Below, in pieces: positions 10,243 through 20,640 of a stretch of 64,000 nt of DNA. This DNA comes from Macrostomum hystrix. Its lineage: Eukaryota; Platyhelminthes; Macrostomidae. The position numbers were made by a program, and so were the translations under genes. Numbering within the stretch: the first letter of the stretch is position 1; the number at the start of each line of letters is the position of its first letter. The notes under the pieces are model-generated. The model was not told the origin of the DNA. It searched no databases and saw nothing but the letters and a program-made list of their open reading frames with translations. The stretch spans positions 27,613,501 through 27,677,500 of the forward strand of contig CATNEN010000038.1 of NCBI GenBank assembly GCA_950097015.1, given 5' to 3'.

Positions 10243-11376
10243 TCAGAACTGGGCCATACGTACGAGTGCCTCCGGATACCATGAGCACTCGACTAACTCG
10301 GTCACCGCCTGCCCATATCGGGCCATGAGATGGTGCGGCGTGCGGGCCGGTCCTCCCAGCACTCTTTCGGCTCGAGCAGCCGCCTCGTGGAGCATCTCCG
10401 TCCTCGTACCTCGCTGCTCTTCTGCGTAGGCTCTCTGAGCTGCAGCCGGCCACCCTTCGTCCATCTGCCCCCGGGCGGCCCGCACCAGAGATTCAGCCAC
10501 AGACTGAGTTGCGGCCTCTCTGTCGGCTGCCCGCATACTCCACAGGGCGCGTCTCTGGCGACGCCGCTGGGCACCTCCCCGACGCCGCCGCCTCTGCTGT
10601 CTAGGCTCCGCAGCATCGTCGCTAGATGATGAAGAGGAGCTGTGTGGCAGCTGTCCCTGCAGCTGCGCCACTCGCGGAGGCGCTGCAGGGCCTTCTACCT
10701 CATCTCCTTCAGCTGGCTCTGGGTCTGAGTCTGGGTCAGACATCCCTTCGTCGTCCGAGGGCATGCCTTCCTGTAACTCAGCCCATAGGTCCTCGCCTGG
10801 ATCGAACTGGGCTTCTACCGAGCCACTGCTACTACTACTGGACGCAGGTCTCCTAGCCTGCACTCCTGCCTCCGCGGTGTCAGGTGCTACCTGCGTGGCT
10901 TTGCAGACCCTTTTTTCCAATGGCCCTGACGCTTTAGCAGCCGGACGCTTGTGCGCTTGCTGTAACCGGGGTAAGGAGGGCATGAAGTGATGATGCCAAT
11001 TCGGCGAGCGCTGACCCAAAGGGAAGGGCGCACTTTGGCCGAACTGACTCCTAAGGATATCAATCCGCTTACTTACCCCTACGGGCTCATTGACCTTGCG
11101 GACCACTCCCATTAGGCGAGGGCGCGTCGGTAATCTCTCCTCTGGCCCCCAGTTCTCCTTGTCCTCTATTGATATTCTTTTATTTGTTGCAATTTCTTCT
11201 TTTCTTTTAAAGCGTCTTCTCCGATTTGATTCGGACAGGATGTCACTGAAACATTGTAGGTAGGCCATACATTGCTCTGACAAAATAGGACTTTCTGCTT
11301 GGATCGACCTGCAGCCTTTCCGGCTCTCGCCTAACTCTTTGCGGCCTCTGCTGCGGCTCCTGATCCCTAGCTTCAC
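10243..11376 (-). CDS. retroelement ORF3, unknown function (env position)
   Basis: A 377-codon frame that overlaps the last 134 bases of pol in another frame and ends about 400 bp before the 3' LTR. It has basic patches (RRRRFKRK, then QRRRRRRGGAQRRRQRR), two poly-Ser runs and an acidic Asp/Glu/Pro-rich middle (residues about 195-230), and an Ala/Arg-rich C terminus. No signal peptide, membrane helix or Cys pattern is visible, so it is not an obvious envelope glycoprotein. The Arg-rich run suggests RNA/DNA binding or nuclear entry. The first Met may not be the true start, because the frame could be reached by splicing or reinitiation. Confidence 0.6.
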   Translation of the reverse strand: MKLGIRSRSRGRKELGESRKGCRSIQAESPILSEQCMAYLQCFSDILSESNRRRRFKRKEEIATNKRISIEDKENWGPEERLPTRPRLMGVVRKVNEPVGVSKRIDILRSQFGQSAPFPLGQRSPNWHHHFMPSLPRLQQAHKRPAAKASGPLEKRVCKATQVAPDTAEAGVQARRPASSSSSSGSVEAQFDPGEDLWAELQEGMPSDDEGMSDPDSDPEPAEGDEVEGPAAPPRVAQLQGQLPHSSSSSSSDDAAEPRQQRRRRRGGAQRRRQRRALWSMRAADREAATQSVAESLVRAARGQMDEGWPAAAQRAYAEEQRGTRTEMLHEAAARAERVLGGPARTPHHLMARYGQAVTELVECSWYPEALVRMAQF

Positions 11377-14300
11377 CTATCTGAGCTGCCTCACCTACAC
11401 CTTCGGCCCTAACACTTTCTGCAACTTCCCCGTGCACAGAGGATGGGATAGGGGACAGGGTTGGAGAGGGCAACGGACTGTCCGACGGCAGGACAACCAC
11501 ATCACCATACGCCTCCCCCGCCTCTTCTCCGTTGCAGATCTCTGGGCCGGCCGGTTCGTGGAGATTCGACCTGGAGACAACTCGTGGTCGCAGGTGCCAC
11601 CTTCGAGCGCTCCACAGGCCGATCTCGTCGTCGTCGTCGTCGTCGTCGTCGCTGTCGGCAGGCTCACCGGCCGCGTCAGCTGCTGGAGGGCTACCCTTGG
11701 GTGGCCTTCCGAGCTTCCGCCGTGCCGGGTTCGCCTCTTCCGTCCTGTCGCATATTGAGGCCGGTACCGGGAGCAGGTTGCGCCGGTGGACTACCAGCAC
11801 CTGCTTCCTGGCCTTCCTGGTGTTGCCGTGTCGCCTGATCTTGTACACCGTTTCGCCCTTACACTCGAGCACTACGTAGACCGATTGTCTAGGCCGATGG
11901 AATTTGCTGATCTCGCCGGATTCGATCACCGGGTTGTTGAGCAGGACCAGCTGGCCTGGGCGGAGTGGTCTCGCCTGCGGTCTTTCTTGATAGTGTTCTT
12001 CTCGCAGCACCTGGTACCTCTCGAGCTTGTCCCGGGCACAATTGACCGCCTGGTCTATGCGCTCCTGGAAATGTCGGAGATAATCTGGCAGGTCTGCGTA
12101 CTCGGCCAGCGCAGTCAACGTGTTGTCTACGGGCAGCCGGTACTCCCGTCCGAAGACCAGGAAGTACGGCGTGTACCCGGTCACAGGGTGGACACTGGTG
12201 CGCAACGCGATTAAGCACGCGGGCAGCATCAGGTCCCAATCCTTGTGATCCTTTTCCAACAAGCACGTGAGCACTGACTTGATTTGGCGATTCATGTTTT
12301 CGACCTGGCCATTGCTGGCCGGGTTATAGGGACACGTGTGCGTGTGGCGGATGCCATACAGCTTGCAGAAGTCCTCAAACTCTGCACTCATGAAGTTCGT
12401 CCCCTGGTCCGTGTGCAGCCAGGCTGGTGCACCGTACTCGGGAATGAACCTATCGAGCAGCAGTTTGATCACGGTTTTCGTCTTCTGGTTTCGCATCGGA
12501 TAGGCAAACGGGTACTTCGATGTTGCATCACACAGGGTGAGGATGTACCGATGTCCTCGGGCACTTGGTTGAGACAAAGGCCCGATTACGTCGGCGTGCA
12601 CCCTTCCCAAAACCTCACACACTGGAAAGCTCTGCGGTGGGACTATCTCCTTCCGCCTTGACTTGCTCTCCAGGCATGTCCTGCAACGTGCCACGTACCC
12701 CGTCGCCTCCGACCAGAGACCGGGTCTCCAGAACCTGTCTCTAACTCTCTGCACTGTCTTGGACTGGCCGAGATGACCCGCCAGGGGTGAGTCATGCAAG
12801 GCCTCAAAGACACGCGAGTCTAACGCTTTCGGTAGCACTGGTCGCGGCGGCCGGTTGTCATCAAAGTCTATGACGAGCAACCCGTCGCGCACCTCCAGCT
12901 CCTCAAACGCACCCAGGAGGTCTCTGACCTCCTTCGGCATCTGGAGTCGCTGATCGAACCTGGGCTTGTCTCTTCCTGACAGCTTCAGTTCCGTCAGGTA
13001 TCGGATTGCCGGGTCTTGGTGCTGAGCTTCTAGCAACTCAACCTGGCTAACCGGCACCTTCAGGAACTCTGTCACCACTGCTCTTACCGGAGGCAGCTCT
13101 CCACTGTCCTTGTCCTCCTTGTCCTTGGACCCAGGAGCCCTGGCAGCAGGGGGTGTCCTTGACAGGCGAGACTGGTCGCAACGAGTCTGACAACTCCCCT
13201 CCACCTCTGCTCCCTGTCCCACGGAGAGACCAGCAGTCGGCAGGCAGGACTGGCTGCAACGAGCTAACTGCTGATCTTCCTGACCCGAGGACCTTGACAC
13301 AGCGGGATCAGTCGCTCGCAGGCAGGACTGGCTGCAACGAGCCAGCGACTTCTCCCCTGTTTCCGAGAACTCCTCAACAGCAGGATTCGGTGTCTGCAGG
13401 CAGGACTGGCTGCAACGAGCGGACACTTCCTCCTCTGTCTCCGGACCCACCAGAGGTTCCGGATCTGGCGCCTGCAGGCAGGACTGGCTGCAACGAGCGG
13501 GCACACTCTCCTTCACCTCTGAGCCTTCCGCCACCACCTGAGTTTGCACCTGTGCCTTGGCATCACAGCCCCGCACCCAGTGCTCCTCCTTTGTGGCTCC
13601 CTGGCTCCAGCTACTCTCCGTAGCTACCGTCTGCACGGCGGCGTCCACAGTCTGCAGGCAGAACTGGCTGCAACGAGCTGACTGCGGGGCCCCGTTGACA
13701 GGTGCTTCCCGCCTCACAGGCTGGCCTGCGGTCGTGTCTTCCTGACACCCTTGCAGCACCGCCTTATCTTGGCGCACCTCGACAGGCTCCAGGACCGGCT
13801 CTTCCACCAGTCCTTCAGACACAGCTGCTTCCCATCCTGGTCGGCCGTCAATGACACCTTGAGCCTTGGGTTTCACAGCTCGCAGTGGTTCTGCGGCTCC
13901 TGTGATTTCACCCTGTTCATTGCCCCTTTCCTGTCCCTCCTCCAGCTGACTCGAAAATTGGCGGGTGCAAGCACTCGCACCGAACTGGTTGTGGGGTGTC
14001 ACCACCCCACAAGAACAATTCGCCGGGTTATCCGGCTTTCTCGACATCGAATCAGCATTTTGGTGAGACTTTCCAGGACGATGAACAATGGTGAAGTCAA
14101 ACTCACTCATTCTCTCAACCCAACGGCCTAGGATGCCTGTCGCCTCGGTCTGATGCATGAGCCACAGCAGGGCCTTGTGATCGGACCGGACAACAAACTT
14201 CTTGCCAACCAGGAAGTACCGGAAATGCCGCATCGCATCTACGACTGCCAGCAATTCTTTGCGGGTCGTAGTGTAGCGGGTCTCCGGCCCTCGCAGCTTC

Positions 14301-16443
14301 CGGCTGTAGTAGCCAACAGGCCTTTCTACTCCATCAGACTGCAGCTGATTCAAACAAGCCCCTATGCGGTCATCAGAGGCATCTGTGTCCAGGACGAAAG
14401 TCACCTTCGGGTCAGAGGTGTACTCCGGGTACGCCAGTACCTCCGTTGAGCACAACGCATCCTTCAATCCCTGAAAGGCTCTCTCATGCTCTGTCTTCCA
14501 CAGACCCTTCAAGCTGGTAACGTCCCGCTTAGTGAGCTCGTGCAATGGTGCTGCAATCCCTGAGTAATTGCGGACGAACTTCTTATAGTACTGCGCCAAC
14601 CCCAAGAAGCTGCGCAACTCCTTGGCGCTTCGAGGTGTCGGCCAGCCTCTGAGCTCGGCGATCTTATCCTCGTTCGTCAGGATGCCTTCCGGTGTCACCA
14701 CATGGCCTAAGTAGTGCAGCTCCCTTTTGAACAGGTGGCACTTCTTCGGCTTCAGCTTGAACTGGGCTTCACGGATTCGAGTCAGCATCATCCTCAGATG
14801 CTCCAAATGGTCGTCAAAGGTAGGCGAGTGGACGAGTATATCATCGATATACCCCAACGCTACCTTTGGCGTCAGCCCCTCCAGCAGCTTGTTGATACAG
14901 CGCTGAAAAGACCCTGCCGAATCCGTCATGCCCATCGGCAACACAGTAAACTCAAACTGACCTCTGTGGTGAACCGAGAACGCGGTCAGGTGTCTATCCT
15001 GCTCTCTCAGCGGGATTTGCCAGAAACCTTGTGCAAGATCGAGGGCGGAATAGTACTGCGCCCCTCTCAAATGCTCAAAGGTCTGCTGAATGTCTGGCAG
15101 CGGATAGACGTGTTTCAGGCAACGGCTATTCAACTCGCGATAGTCTAAGACAATCCTGATCGTCTTGTCTTTCTTAGGGACAATCAGGAGAGGCGTGTTG
15201 TAGCTGGAGAATGTCGGCTTGATGATGCCTTTCGCCAACATCTCATCCAGCATCTTGTCCAACTGTTCCATCAAGTGAGGCGGGATCCTCCTCGGTGGAA
15301 TGCGAACTGGAGTGGGATCTGTCACAATGATCTCATGAGTGACTAAGTCAGTGACACCATGGTCCAGGGGATGCATTGCGAATGCCTCGCGGCACTCTCT
15401 CAACATCTCCTTAACCCGATGCCTCTGCTCCTCGGTCAACCTCTCACAAATCTCCACCTCCTCTAGCCATGCCTCATCGCTCTCCAGCCCTTCTGCCTGA
15501 ACCTGCCTGACCGGCGTCTCCTCTAGCTCTGGTAGATATTCGAGTTCGTCGGCCTTCAGTGGCCTCGCTAGCCCTACAAGACCATTGCGTCGAATGACCG
15601 CCGGGAAGCAAGAGGTATTGATGACTTCAACACACCCTGTCCCGTCAGCCATCGTCAGCAATGTCGGGGCCATCTCGACCTGAGACGCCCCTGGCTTCAG
15701 CCCTGACCTCAAGGACTCAACAAGCAGCGGCGTGCCGTGACAGTCAGTCCGGCCACCCGCTAGCTTCACCGCTACGAGCATCGAAGAGCGCGCTGGCACA
15801 GTGGTCTGCTCGAGTGAGTAAACCCGACTGGCCCTCGCCTCTCGCCTCGTGAACCACAGCGGCACTCTGGTTCCTGACTTCATGGTCAGCATCCCCTTCG
15901 GAAAGTCAATCTTGTGGGTGTGCTGGCGCATGAAATCAATTCCTAGGATGTTCTCGTGCTCGCCCTTCGTCACGCAGAACTCGACGTCTACAGCGTAGTC
16001 GCCGAGCCTGACCTCAAAGGCGACTCGCCCTAAAACCGGCAATCGAGAACCATCAAAGTTGCACAGGGCACTCTCTCCTGTCAGCACAGCGTGCGGCACT
16101 ACATGCCGCAGAGATGCCCACGTCTCACTTCCAATCAGACAGCGCCTGCTCCCTGAGTCTAGGAGAAAAGGCACCGTCTTCTTGGAAACCATCGCCGTCA
16201 CATAGGGGTCAGCGTTGGAGGCATACCAACGCTCGAGGAAGCTGGTGCTAGGAGAGCCCCTACCCTCTCCTCCAGCTGACTCCTCAGTCTCCCTCAGGCC
16301 CGTCCAGGAACTGGACTGCGAGGGGCACTGCCGTCCGTGCTCCTCGCCGTCCCGTTTCCCGACGTCTGAGTGCCTTGGGCCTGCAGCTCGGACTGCTGCC
16401 TGGGCTCTTGCCGTTGCTCTCTCGGGTACCCCTGAGCGTGGTG
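11243..16443 (-). CDS. pol: retroelement pol: protease, RT, RNase H, integrase
   Basis: Open from just after a TGA at 16446-16444 to 11243, overlapping gag by about 150 bp in the -1 frame. Counting from 16201: protease LLDSGSRR near residue 15; RT with YIDD near 451; RNase H with LDTDASDD near 604; a Cys-repeat tether about 840-1015; integrase HHCC (HDSPLAGH...CRTC) near 1135-1175; and catalytic D, D, E near 1203 (HADVIGPL), 1264 (HTDQGTNF) and 1299 (NGQVENMN). A GPY/F-like module and an eight-Asp run follow. It is expressed as Gag-Pol and should make cDNA and integrate it. All catalytic motifs look intact. Confidence 0.93.
13157..13682 (-). repeat. 26-residue Cys repeats inside pol
   Basis: On the plus strand a GACTGG(C)TGCAACGAG core recurs at 13170, 13248, 13326, 13404 and 13482 (exactly 78 bp apart) and once more at 13661 (GAACTGG variant). 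In pol this gives five or six copies of ARCSQSCL-type motifs spaced 26 residues apart, between RNase H and integrase. Intervening residues vary (Glu/Pro/Ser/Thr-rich), while the Cys motif is kept. Confidence 0.9.
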
Positions 16444-17583
16444 CTCATAACGCGGCTTGGGTGGCCTCGTCGGGCAATCACGCCTCAGGTGTCCGAACTT
16501 CCCGCAACCAAAGCATGCCCCTCTTGGCGGCGCCGGTCCTTCCTGCTGCACGGCTCCTTGTGGTCGGCTGAGCGCCTGGACCAGCATCTCCTGCATCTTC
16601 TGCTGATGCTGCAGCTGCTGACCCTGGACCTCGACCATCTTGGTCATCAGCGATTCGAGTCCCTTCAGCGCAGCGGTAACACCTTGCGGTGGCGGCCGCG
16701 CATTCAGGTCCCCATCCTCGCCGTGCACCATCCGAGCCGGCCCATCCTTCGCCCTCTGGACTGCCTCGTCGACCACCTCTAGGCGCTTTAACTCTCGCCT
16801 AGCTTCCAGGAGTGTCCTAGGGCGAGTCCGCAGCAGGTGCTTGCGGTTCTCAACCGAAGTCCGAACTCCCTTAATAAACTGGTCGACCAACTCATAGTCC
16901 AGGTCTCTCTGGCGAAGGTTGGTGTAGGCCTGCTCACCGAGTCCCTGCAACGCATCAGCATAATCATCAAGCGTTTCCGCTTTCTTCTGATAGCGATTGC
17001 GGAACTCGTCTCGGTACTCCTCAGGGCTACTCAGCGGCGCGAATCGCTCCACAATACGCTCCTTGAACTGGGCATACGTGAGCTCTTCGGGCAGCTTCAT
17101 CCTGAGGACGGCATTCAGGCACTGTACATCGAGGTGGTCGAGTAGAAGGGCCTTGCGTGTCTCCGAACTGCGAATCGCAGCCCGGGCGCAATACGCTTCA
17201 AACGCGTCCACCCACAGATGCACGTCCTGACCCCGAGAAAACTTGGCAATCTTCGCCGTCCTACCTTGTTGTTGTTCCACCTGCTTCTCCATCAGGTTGA
17301 GCATCCGGTACACCAGGTCAGCCGTCGCCCTGTCGTCCAGCCTCGGTCGTCGTCGCCTTGCTGCCGCTGCCGCTGCGCCCCGGTCGTCGTCCTCGCCGCC
17401 GGACTGGTCGTCTTCGCCGAAGTCGCTCTCGCCGTCCTCGCCGTCGCCGACACAGCCGTTGCCGCGGCCGTTCCACCGACTCCTGCCAGCAGCTTCCTGC
17501 AGCGCACAGCCACCGCGAGACTCCTTGCTCCGGGCTACCTGCTGCCTCTCCTCCCTCTCAGAATCCAATTCCTCTTGGGACAT
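16294..17583 (-). CDS. gag: retroelement gag (capsid/nucleocapsid)
   Basis: 430 codons. I choose ATG 17583 (MSQEELDSEREERQQ) because the earlier in-frame ATG at 17673 lies inside the LTR, upstream of the primer site. The N terminus is acidic and low-complexity (DDQSGGEDDDRG, poly-Ala). A retrotransposon-gag capsid region spans about residues 100-270 (QDVHLWVDAFEAYCARA, then ERFAPLSSPEEYRDEFRNRY). A C-terminal zinc knuckle reads CFGCGKFGHLRRDCP (CX2CX4HX4C). It should assemble particles and package RNA. The GN dipeptide near the end is encoded by the frameshift site. Confidence 0.9.
   Translation of the reverse strand: MSQEELDSEREERQQVARSKESRGGCALQEAAGRSRWNGRGNGCVGDGEDGESDFGEDDQSGGEDDDRGAAAAAARRRRPRLDDRATADLVYRMLNLMEKQVEQQQGRTAKIAKFSRGQDVHLWVDAFEAYCARAAIRSSETRKALLLDHLDVQCLNAVLRMKLPEELTYAQFKERIVERFAPLSSPEEYRDEFRNRYQKKAETLDDYADALQGLGEQAYTNLRQRDLDYELVDQFIKGVRTSVENRKHLLRTRPRTLLEARRELKRLEVVDEAVQRAKDGPARMVHGEDGDLNARPPPQGVTAALKGLESLMTKMVEVQGQQLQHQQKMQEMLVQALSRPQGAVQQEGPAPPRGACFGCGKFGHLRRDCPTRPPKPRYEHHAQGYPREQRQEPRQQSELQAQGTQTSGNGTARSTDGSAPRSPVPGRA
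16318..16360 (-). promoter_or_regulatory. -1 ribosomal frameshift signal between gag and pol
   Basis: The minus strand reads GGGAAAC at 16360-16354, and gag is read as G GGA AAC, exactly the X XXY YYZ phase. A 6-nt spacer (16353-16348) follows. Then comes a stem: GCGAGG (16347-16342) pairs with CCTCGC (16323-16318), an A.C mismatch, GCAC (16340-16337) pairs with GTGC (16328-16325), and an 8-nt loop. The shift leads into the open pol frame within the gag-pol overlap. Confidence 0.9.
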
Positions 17584-17621
17584 GGCGTTCGTATCCGCAG
17601 TGAATGAGTAAAGGCTAACTC

Positions 17622-17644
17622 GAATCACACCGCTTTGCCACCAA
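17622..17644 (-). promoter_or_regulatory. primer binding site, probably tRNA-Leu
   Basis: Directly after the 5' LTR the element strand reads T then TGGTGGCAAAGCGGTGTG. The plus strand (GAATCACACCGCTTTGCCACCA) resembles the 3' end of animal tRNA-Leu, including CCA. That match is from memory of tRNA-Leu and includes two extra T and one substitution. Confidence 0.6.
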
Positions 17645-18307
17645 TGTTGTACCTGTGGTAGCGTGGCACACACAATTGGTAAAAATAACCAAGACAGGAA
17701 CTAGATTCCGAGAGAGAGAGATTATACCGGCCTCAACACTGAATGCTTCGTAGCAGTGGACAACCCGGTAGTCAGGCTAGATTACCTAGTTTCCTCGGTC
17801 GCTATCTAGGCTCTAGCAGTATTTTCTACTACTTAGACTCCCTGCTTCTGAAGCCTGGCGATGTGCAATGCTTCTAAATGCAACACACGGCCTTGCTTCA
17901 CAATAATGTTAGCAGACAAGATACAAAGATTGCAAAAGAACGCAATCGATGCGAAACGCAAACGCATGAAGACTGGAGGACAGAAACGTGCCATATTCAT
18001 ACAGAAATCGTGCTACCATGATAACAACCCCATCTCAAGGATTCGTCGGACTGTGCTCTACTTATAGTAGGAGCATTTGAGCGTTGTTATGCCAGTCTTC
18101 TTCCGAACTTAAGCGATTGCACCATGGTGTGCAATGTGACTCAGTGCGCAGACAGAGCTGGAAAGAGAGAGAGAGAGCGGAGGGGGTGGCGAGCGGAGGT
18201 GACAGTGCACGGGAAACACTAGCTACCAACCCCTAGCCCTCCCACAGACCTAGAACAGCCTGACTCACAGATTGCCTGGAGGCTGCTCAGCAGTCTACAG
18301 CACATCA
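17645..18307 (-). repeat. 5' LTR (663 bp)
   Basis: Near-perfect copy of 9171-9835, lacking one GA dinucleotide. TTTG follows at 18308-18311, and the flanking SINE resumes with TATAAAATAGG. Confidence 0.95.
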
Positions 18308-18350
18308 TTTGTATAAAATAGGACACTATAGTTCTCTCTATCTCTATCTA
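18308..18350 (+). mobile_element. SINE family 2, 3' remainder after LTR element
   Basis: TTTGTATAAAATAGGACAC continues the SINE broken at 9170. The copy at 46725-46915 has the same TATAAAAT after its core, so removing the LTR element restores one repeat. Confidence 0.6.
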
Positions 18351-18352
18351 TT

Positions 18353-18833
18353 TGCAGGGGGCCCGGGGCACTTGTCGCACAAGCGACGGAGCGGCACGCC
18401 CCCAGACCGGCGAACTAGGCGCTTAGCGCCCATCGCGCCGCCTCCCCTGAGCAGGCACCACACACAGCAGCACAGACCAGCCGGGGAGGGCAGGAGGCAC
18501 CCAGAATAGGCAGCAGTGCCCCCCACCCCAGCCCCACGCGCACAGAGCAGACCAAGCCGGGGCGGAAGGCTGATAAGAAATCAGTCCTCAGGGGGGTGAT
18601 AAGTGTACACTTGTCCAATCGCGCTGACGGAAATCCAGAAAGCGCGCGGCGGTGTACACCCGCCCCCAGCCACCCCCGCAAGGCTGAAATATGGTGCACC
18701 TCCGCCGGTCGCTAATGTCCAAACCCTCCAACAAGTCCCGAAATTAATCGTGACTTGAAGGGAGAATCGAACTAGCGTCCATTGGAGTGCGAGGCAGCGA
18801 CGCTAGCCGCTGACCCACTCGCCCCTGACACTA
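18353..18833 (-). mobile_element. GC-rich repeat with tRNA-like head (putative SINE)
   Basis: A block distinctly richer in GC than its surroundings. At 18833-18757 on the minus strand lies a tRNA-like segment: GAGTGGGTCAGCGGCTAGCG as A-box region and GCTAGTTCGATTCTCCC as B-box region. The GC-rich remainder would be the body. Only one copy is in the window, so family status is inference. Confidence 0.4.
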
Positions 18834-19266
18834 GTTCAGCAGTACATTGCTTTTAGAAGCGCCGAGCGGCTAGGCTGCACATCTGGACAACTGGGTTATT
18901 ATTTTATTTTCTATCTGTCTGACTGGGAGGCTGAGAATGGAGTGAGACTATAGGGCGGAAAGAAAGGATGTAAAGGTAATAAAAAAGCGAAAAACTTTTT
19001 TGGGGCAATGCTTTGCGAAGATAATCAGTAAATAGCTCTGATTATATATTTGTAGAAATTTCAATTCTGGGGAACTGTGTAAATGGAAAACATATAAGTG
19101 CGAATATTAAAGTGCAAGTGCCGAGTGGCTAGGCTGAATACTGTATACAGCGTGATACAGTGAAGCTTGAGAGAGAACTAACAGATTGTCATGCAAGCTG
19201 CATGCATATTCATTGCTTGTATTGTCTGTCCTGTCATTTATTATTATTATTTTCCTGTTTAGTATC

Positions 19267-19791
19267 TTAACTGGTCTTGCACTCTCTGGGAACCGTCTTG
19301 TTGACTCCGGCGCAGCCAGCTTCGCACTCGTTGCCGTAGGTTTTGCCGTCAGAGCCGCACACCGGCTGGTAGATCAACGGACAAACGCAGCCGCAGTTGC
19401 CTTTGCTGAAATTTACGACGCCGGCGCATTTGGCGAAGCAAGCGTTTGAATAGGTCTCACCATCGCTGCCGCAAACAGGCTGATACACAGCCGGACAGAC
19501 TTCGCACTTGCAGGCGCCTGTGTTAGTTACTGGCATACCGGCGCATACGGCAGTGCAGGCGTTCGGGTAGGTCTTGCCATCGCTGCCGCAGACCGGGTCG
19601 GAGATAGCGGGGCAGACGCATCCGGGGGCTAGGGTGGGACATGGGCCCATGTCCTTGGCGCCGGAGCACTACGCCCGGCATTCGTTAGTCTCGCAGCTGG
19701 CTGGTATGGCTAGAACTTGCGGCTGAAATTGCAATGCTAACTGTGCTACTAGCACAAGCAGCACTGATACGCAGACTTGACGATTTGACAT
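19267..19791 (-). pseudogene. Kazal-type inhibitor gene with in-frame TAG (K1)
   Basis: ATG 19791 opens a signal peptide (VCVSVLLVLVAQLALQF), but codon 41 is TAG (19671-19669). It falls inside what would be the first Kazal domain, between ECRA and CSGAK; paralogs have ECRANCAG and ECRAKCAK there. Beyond the stop the frame continues open through three complete Kazal domains to TAA 19267. The first domain also lacks its N-terminal half. Unlike its neighbours it has no clear TATA box upstream. Most likely a recently inactivated gene; readthrough or an alternative start at Met 19650 (no signal peptide) is possible. Confidence 0.75.
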
Positions 19792-20640
19792 GAAACTTTT
19801 GGAGTCAAAGTTAGGTTTCTGAGTGAGTCAAAATCTGCAGAAATATTTGACAGGACTTGGCTTCTAGTGGAAAAGGTATTACTTTGGCAAAAGGACTTTC
19901 ACATCAAGCAGACTTGCACCGTGGCTCGTAATTACAGGCAATTCTTGCTGTATTCTATATTTTAGTAATGTACCCTCAAAATGTACTTACTCTTTACTGC
20001 TGCGTAGTCTGAGGGGTTGCAAGTCTGTATGTACACTTGCTGCATCTCCCAAGTAATGTGTGTGAGTGGGTGGGTGAGTATGAGTGATTGTACATTTAAG
20101 GCTTTATTATCTTATTCTGCCCACCCTACTCTGTGTTTACTTCTTCAAAATGGTGTACTCAAGTCGTAAACACCTGACCAAATGATTCAGACGGTGTTGC
20201 TATAATTAGAATAATTTTCTCCAAAAATATTAGCTTTTATTTATGCATTCAAGTAGGGCTACTGCTTGTTTTCAACTGGCACCGTGCAACTTATGTCGCG
20301 ACGCTTCCAAAATATTTTCACAGCAGTTCACTGTCAGTCCATAGATTCTTCCTAATCATCTTTCTTAGCCAGAAAATTACACGACTCATTTGTATGCTTT
20401 AAATCGACAACAATGTCAAACGAGATCGGCCGTAACGTCAGAACAGGTGCCGGGATTCATTTCGAAAAAGATAGAAAGATAAACAAATTAAATTTTTCTG
20501 CTCAAATTTATAAGTGACTGTGTTTCATTGGAAGCGGGTTAAAGACTCAAGTTATGATTTTCGATTTTCGCTTACTTATTTATAGTTTTATCGATATCTA
20601 TATCGATTTCCTCTACATGTGCCTAATCACATTTCCTCTA

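Larger units (their letters stand above)
9171..18307 (-). mobile_element. Ty3/gypsy LTR retrotransposon, near-intact, nested in a SINE
   Basis: A 9.1-kb element on the minus strand: 5' LTR 18307-17645, tRNA-Leu-like primer site, gag, pol by -1 frameshift, ORF3, polypurine tract, 3' LTR 9835-9171. LTRs start TG and end CA on the element strand, and the element is flanked by TTTG (9167-9170 and 18308-18311) as target duplication. The LTRs differ by one GA dinucleotide, and all frames are open. Domain order PR-RT-RH-IN defines Ty3/gypsy. No chromodomain was recognised. The state of the copy implies recent insertion and possible mobility. Confidence 0.95.

Noticed and set aside
10243..11376. Retroviral envelope gene
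   Set aside because: No signal peptide, membrane helix, Cys pattern or fusion-type segment is visible.
17584..17673. Gag start at ATG 17673
   Set aside because: It lies within the LTR and before the primer site. The Met at 17583 begins the natural acidic gag N terminus.
19669..19671. Genetic code reassignment of TAG
   Set aside because: TAG ends the receptor gene properly, and no other gene in the window reads through TAG.
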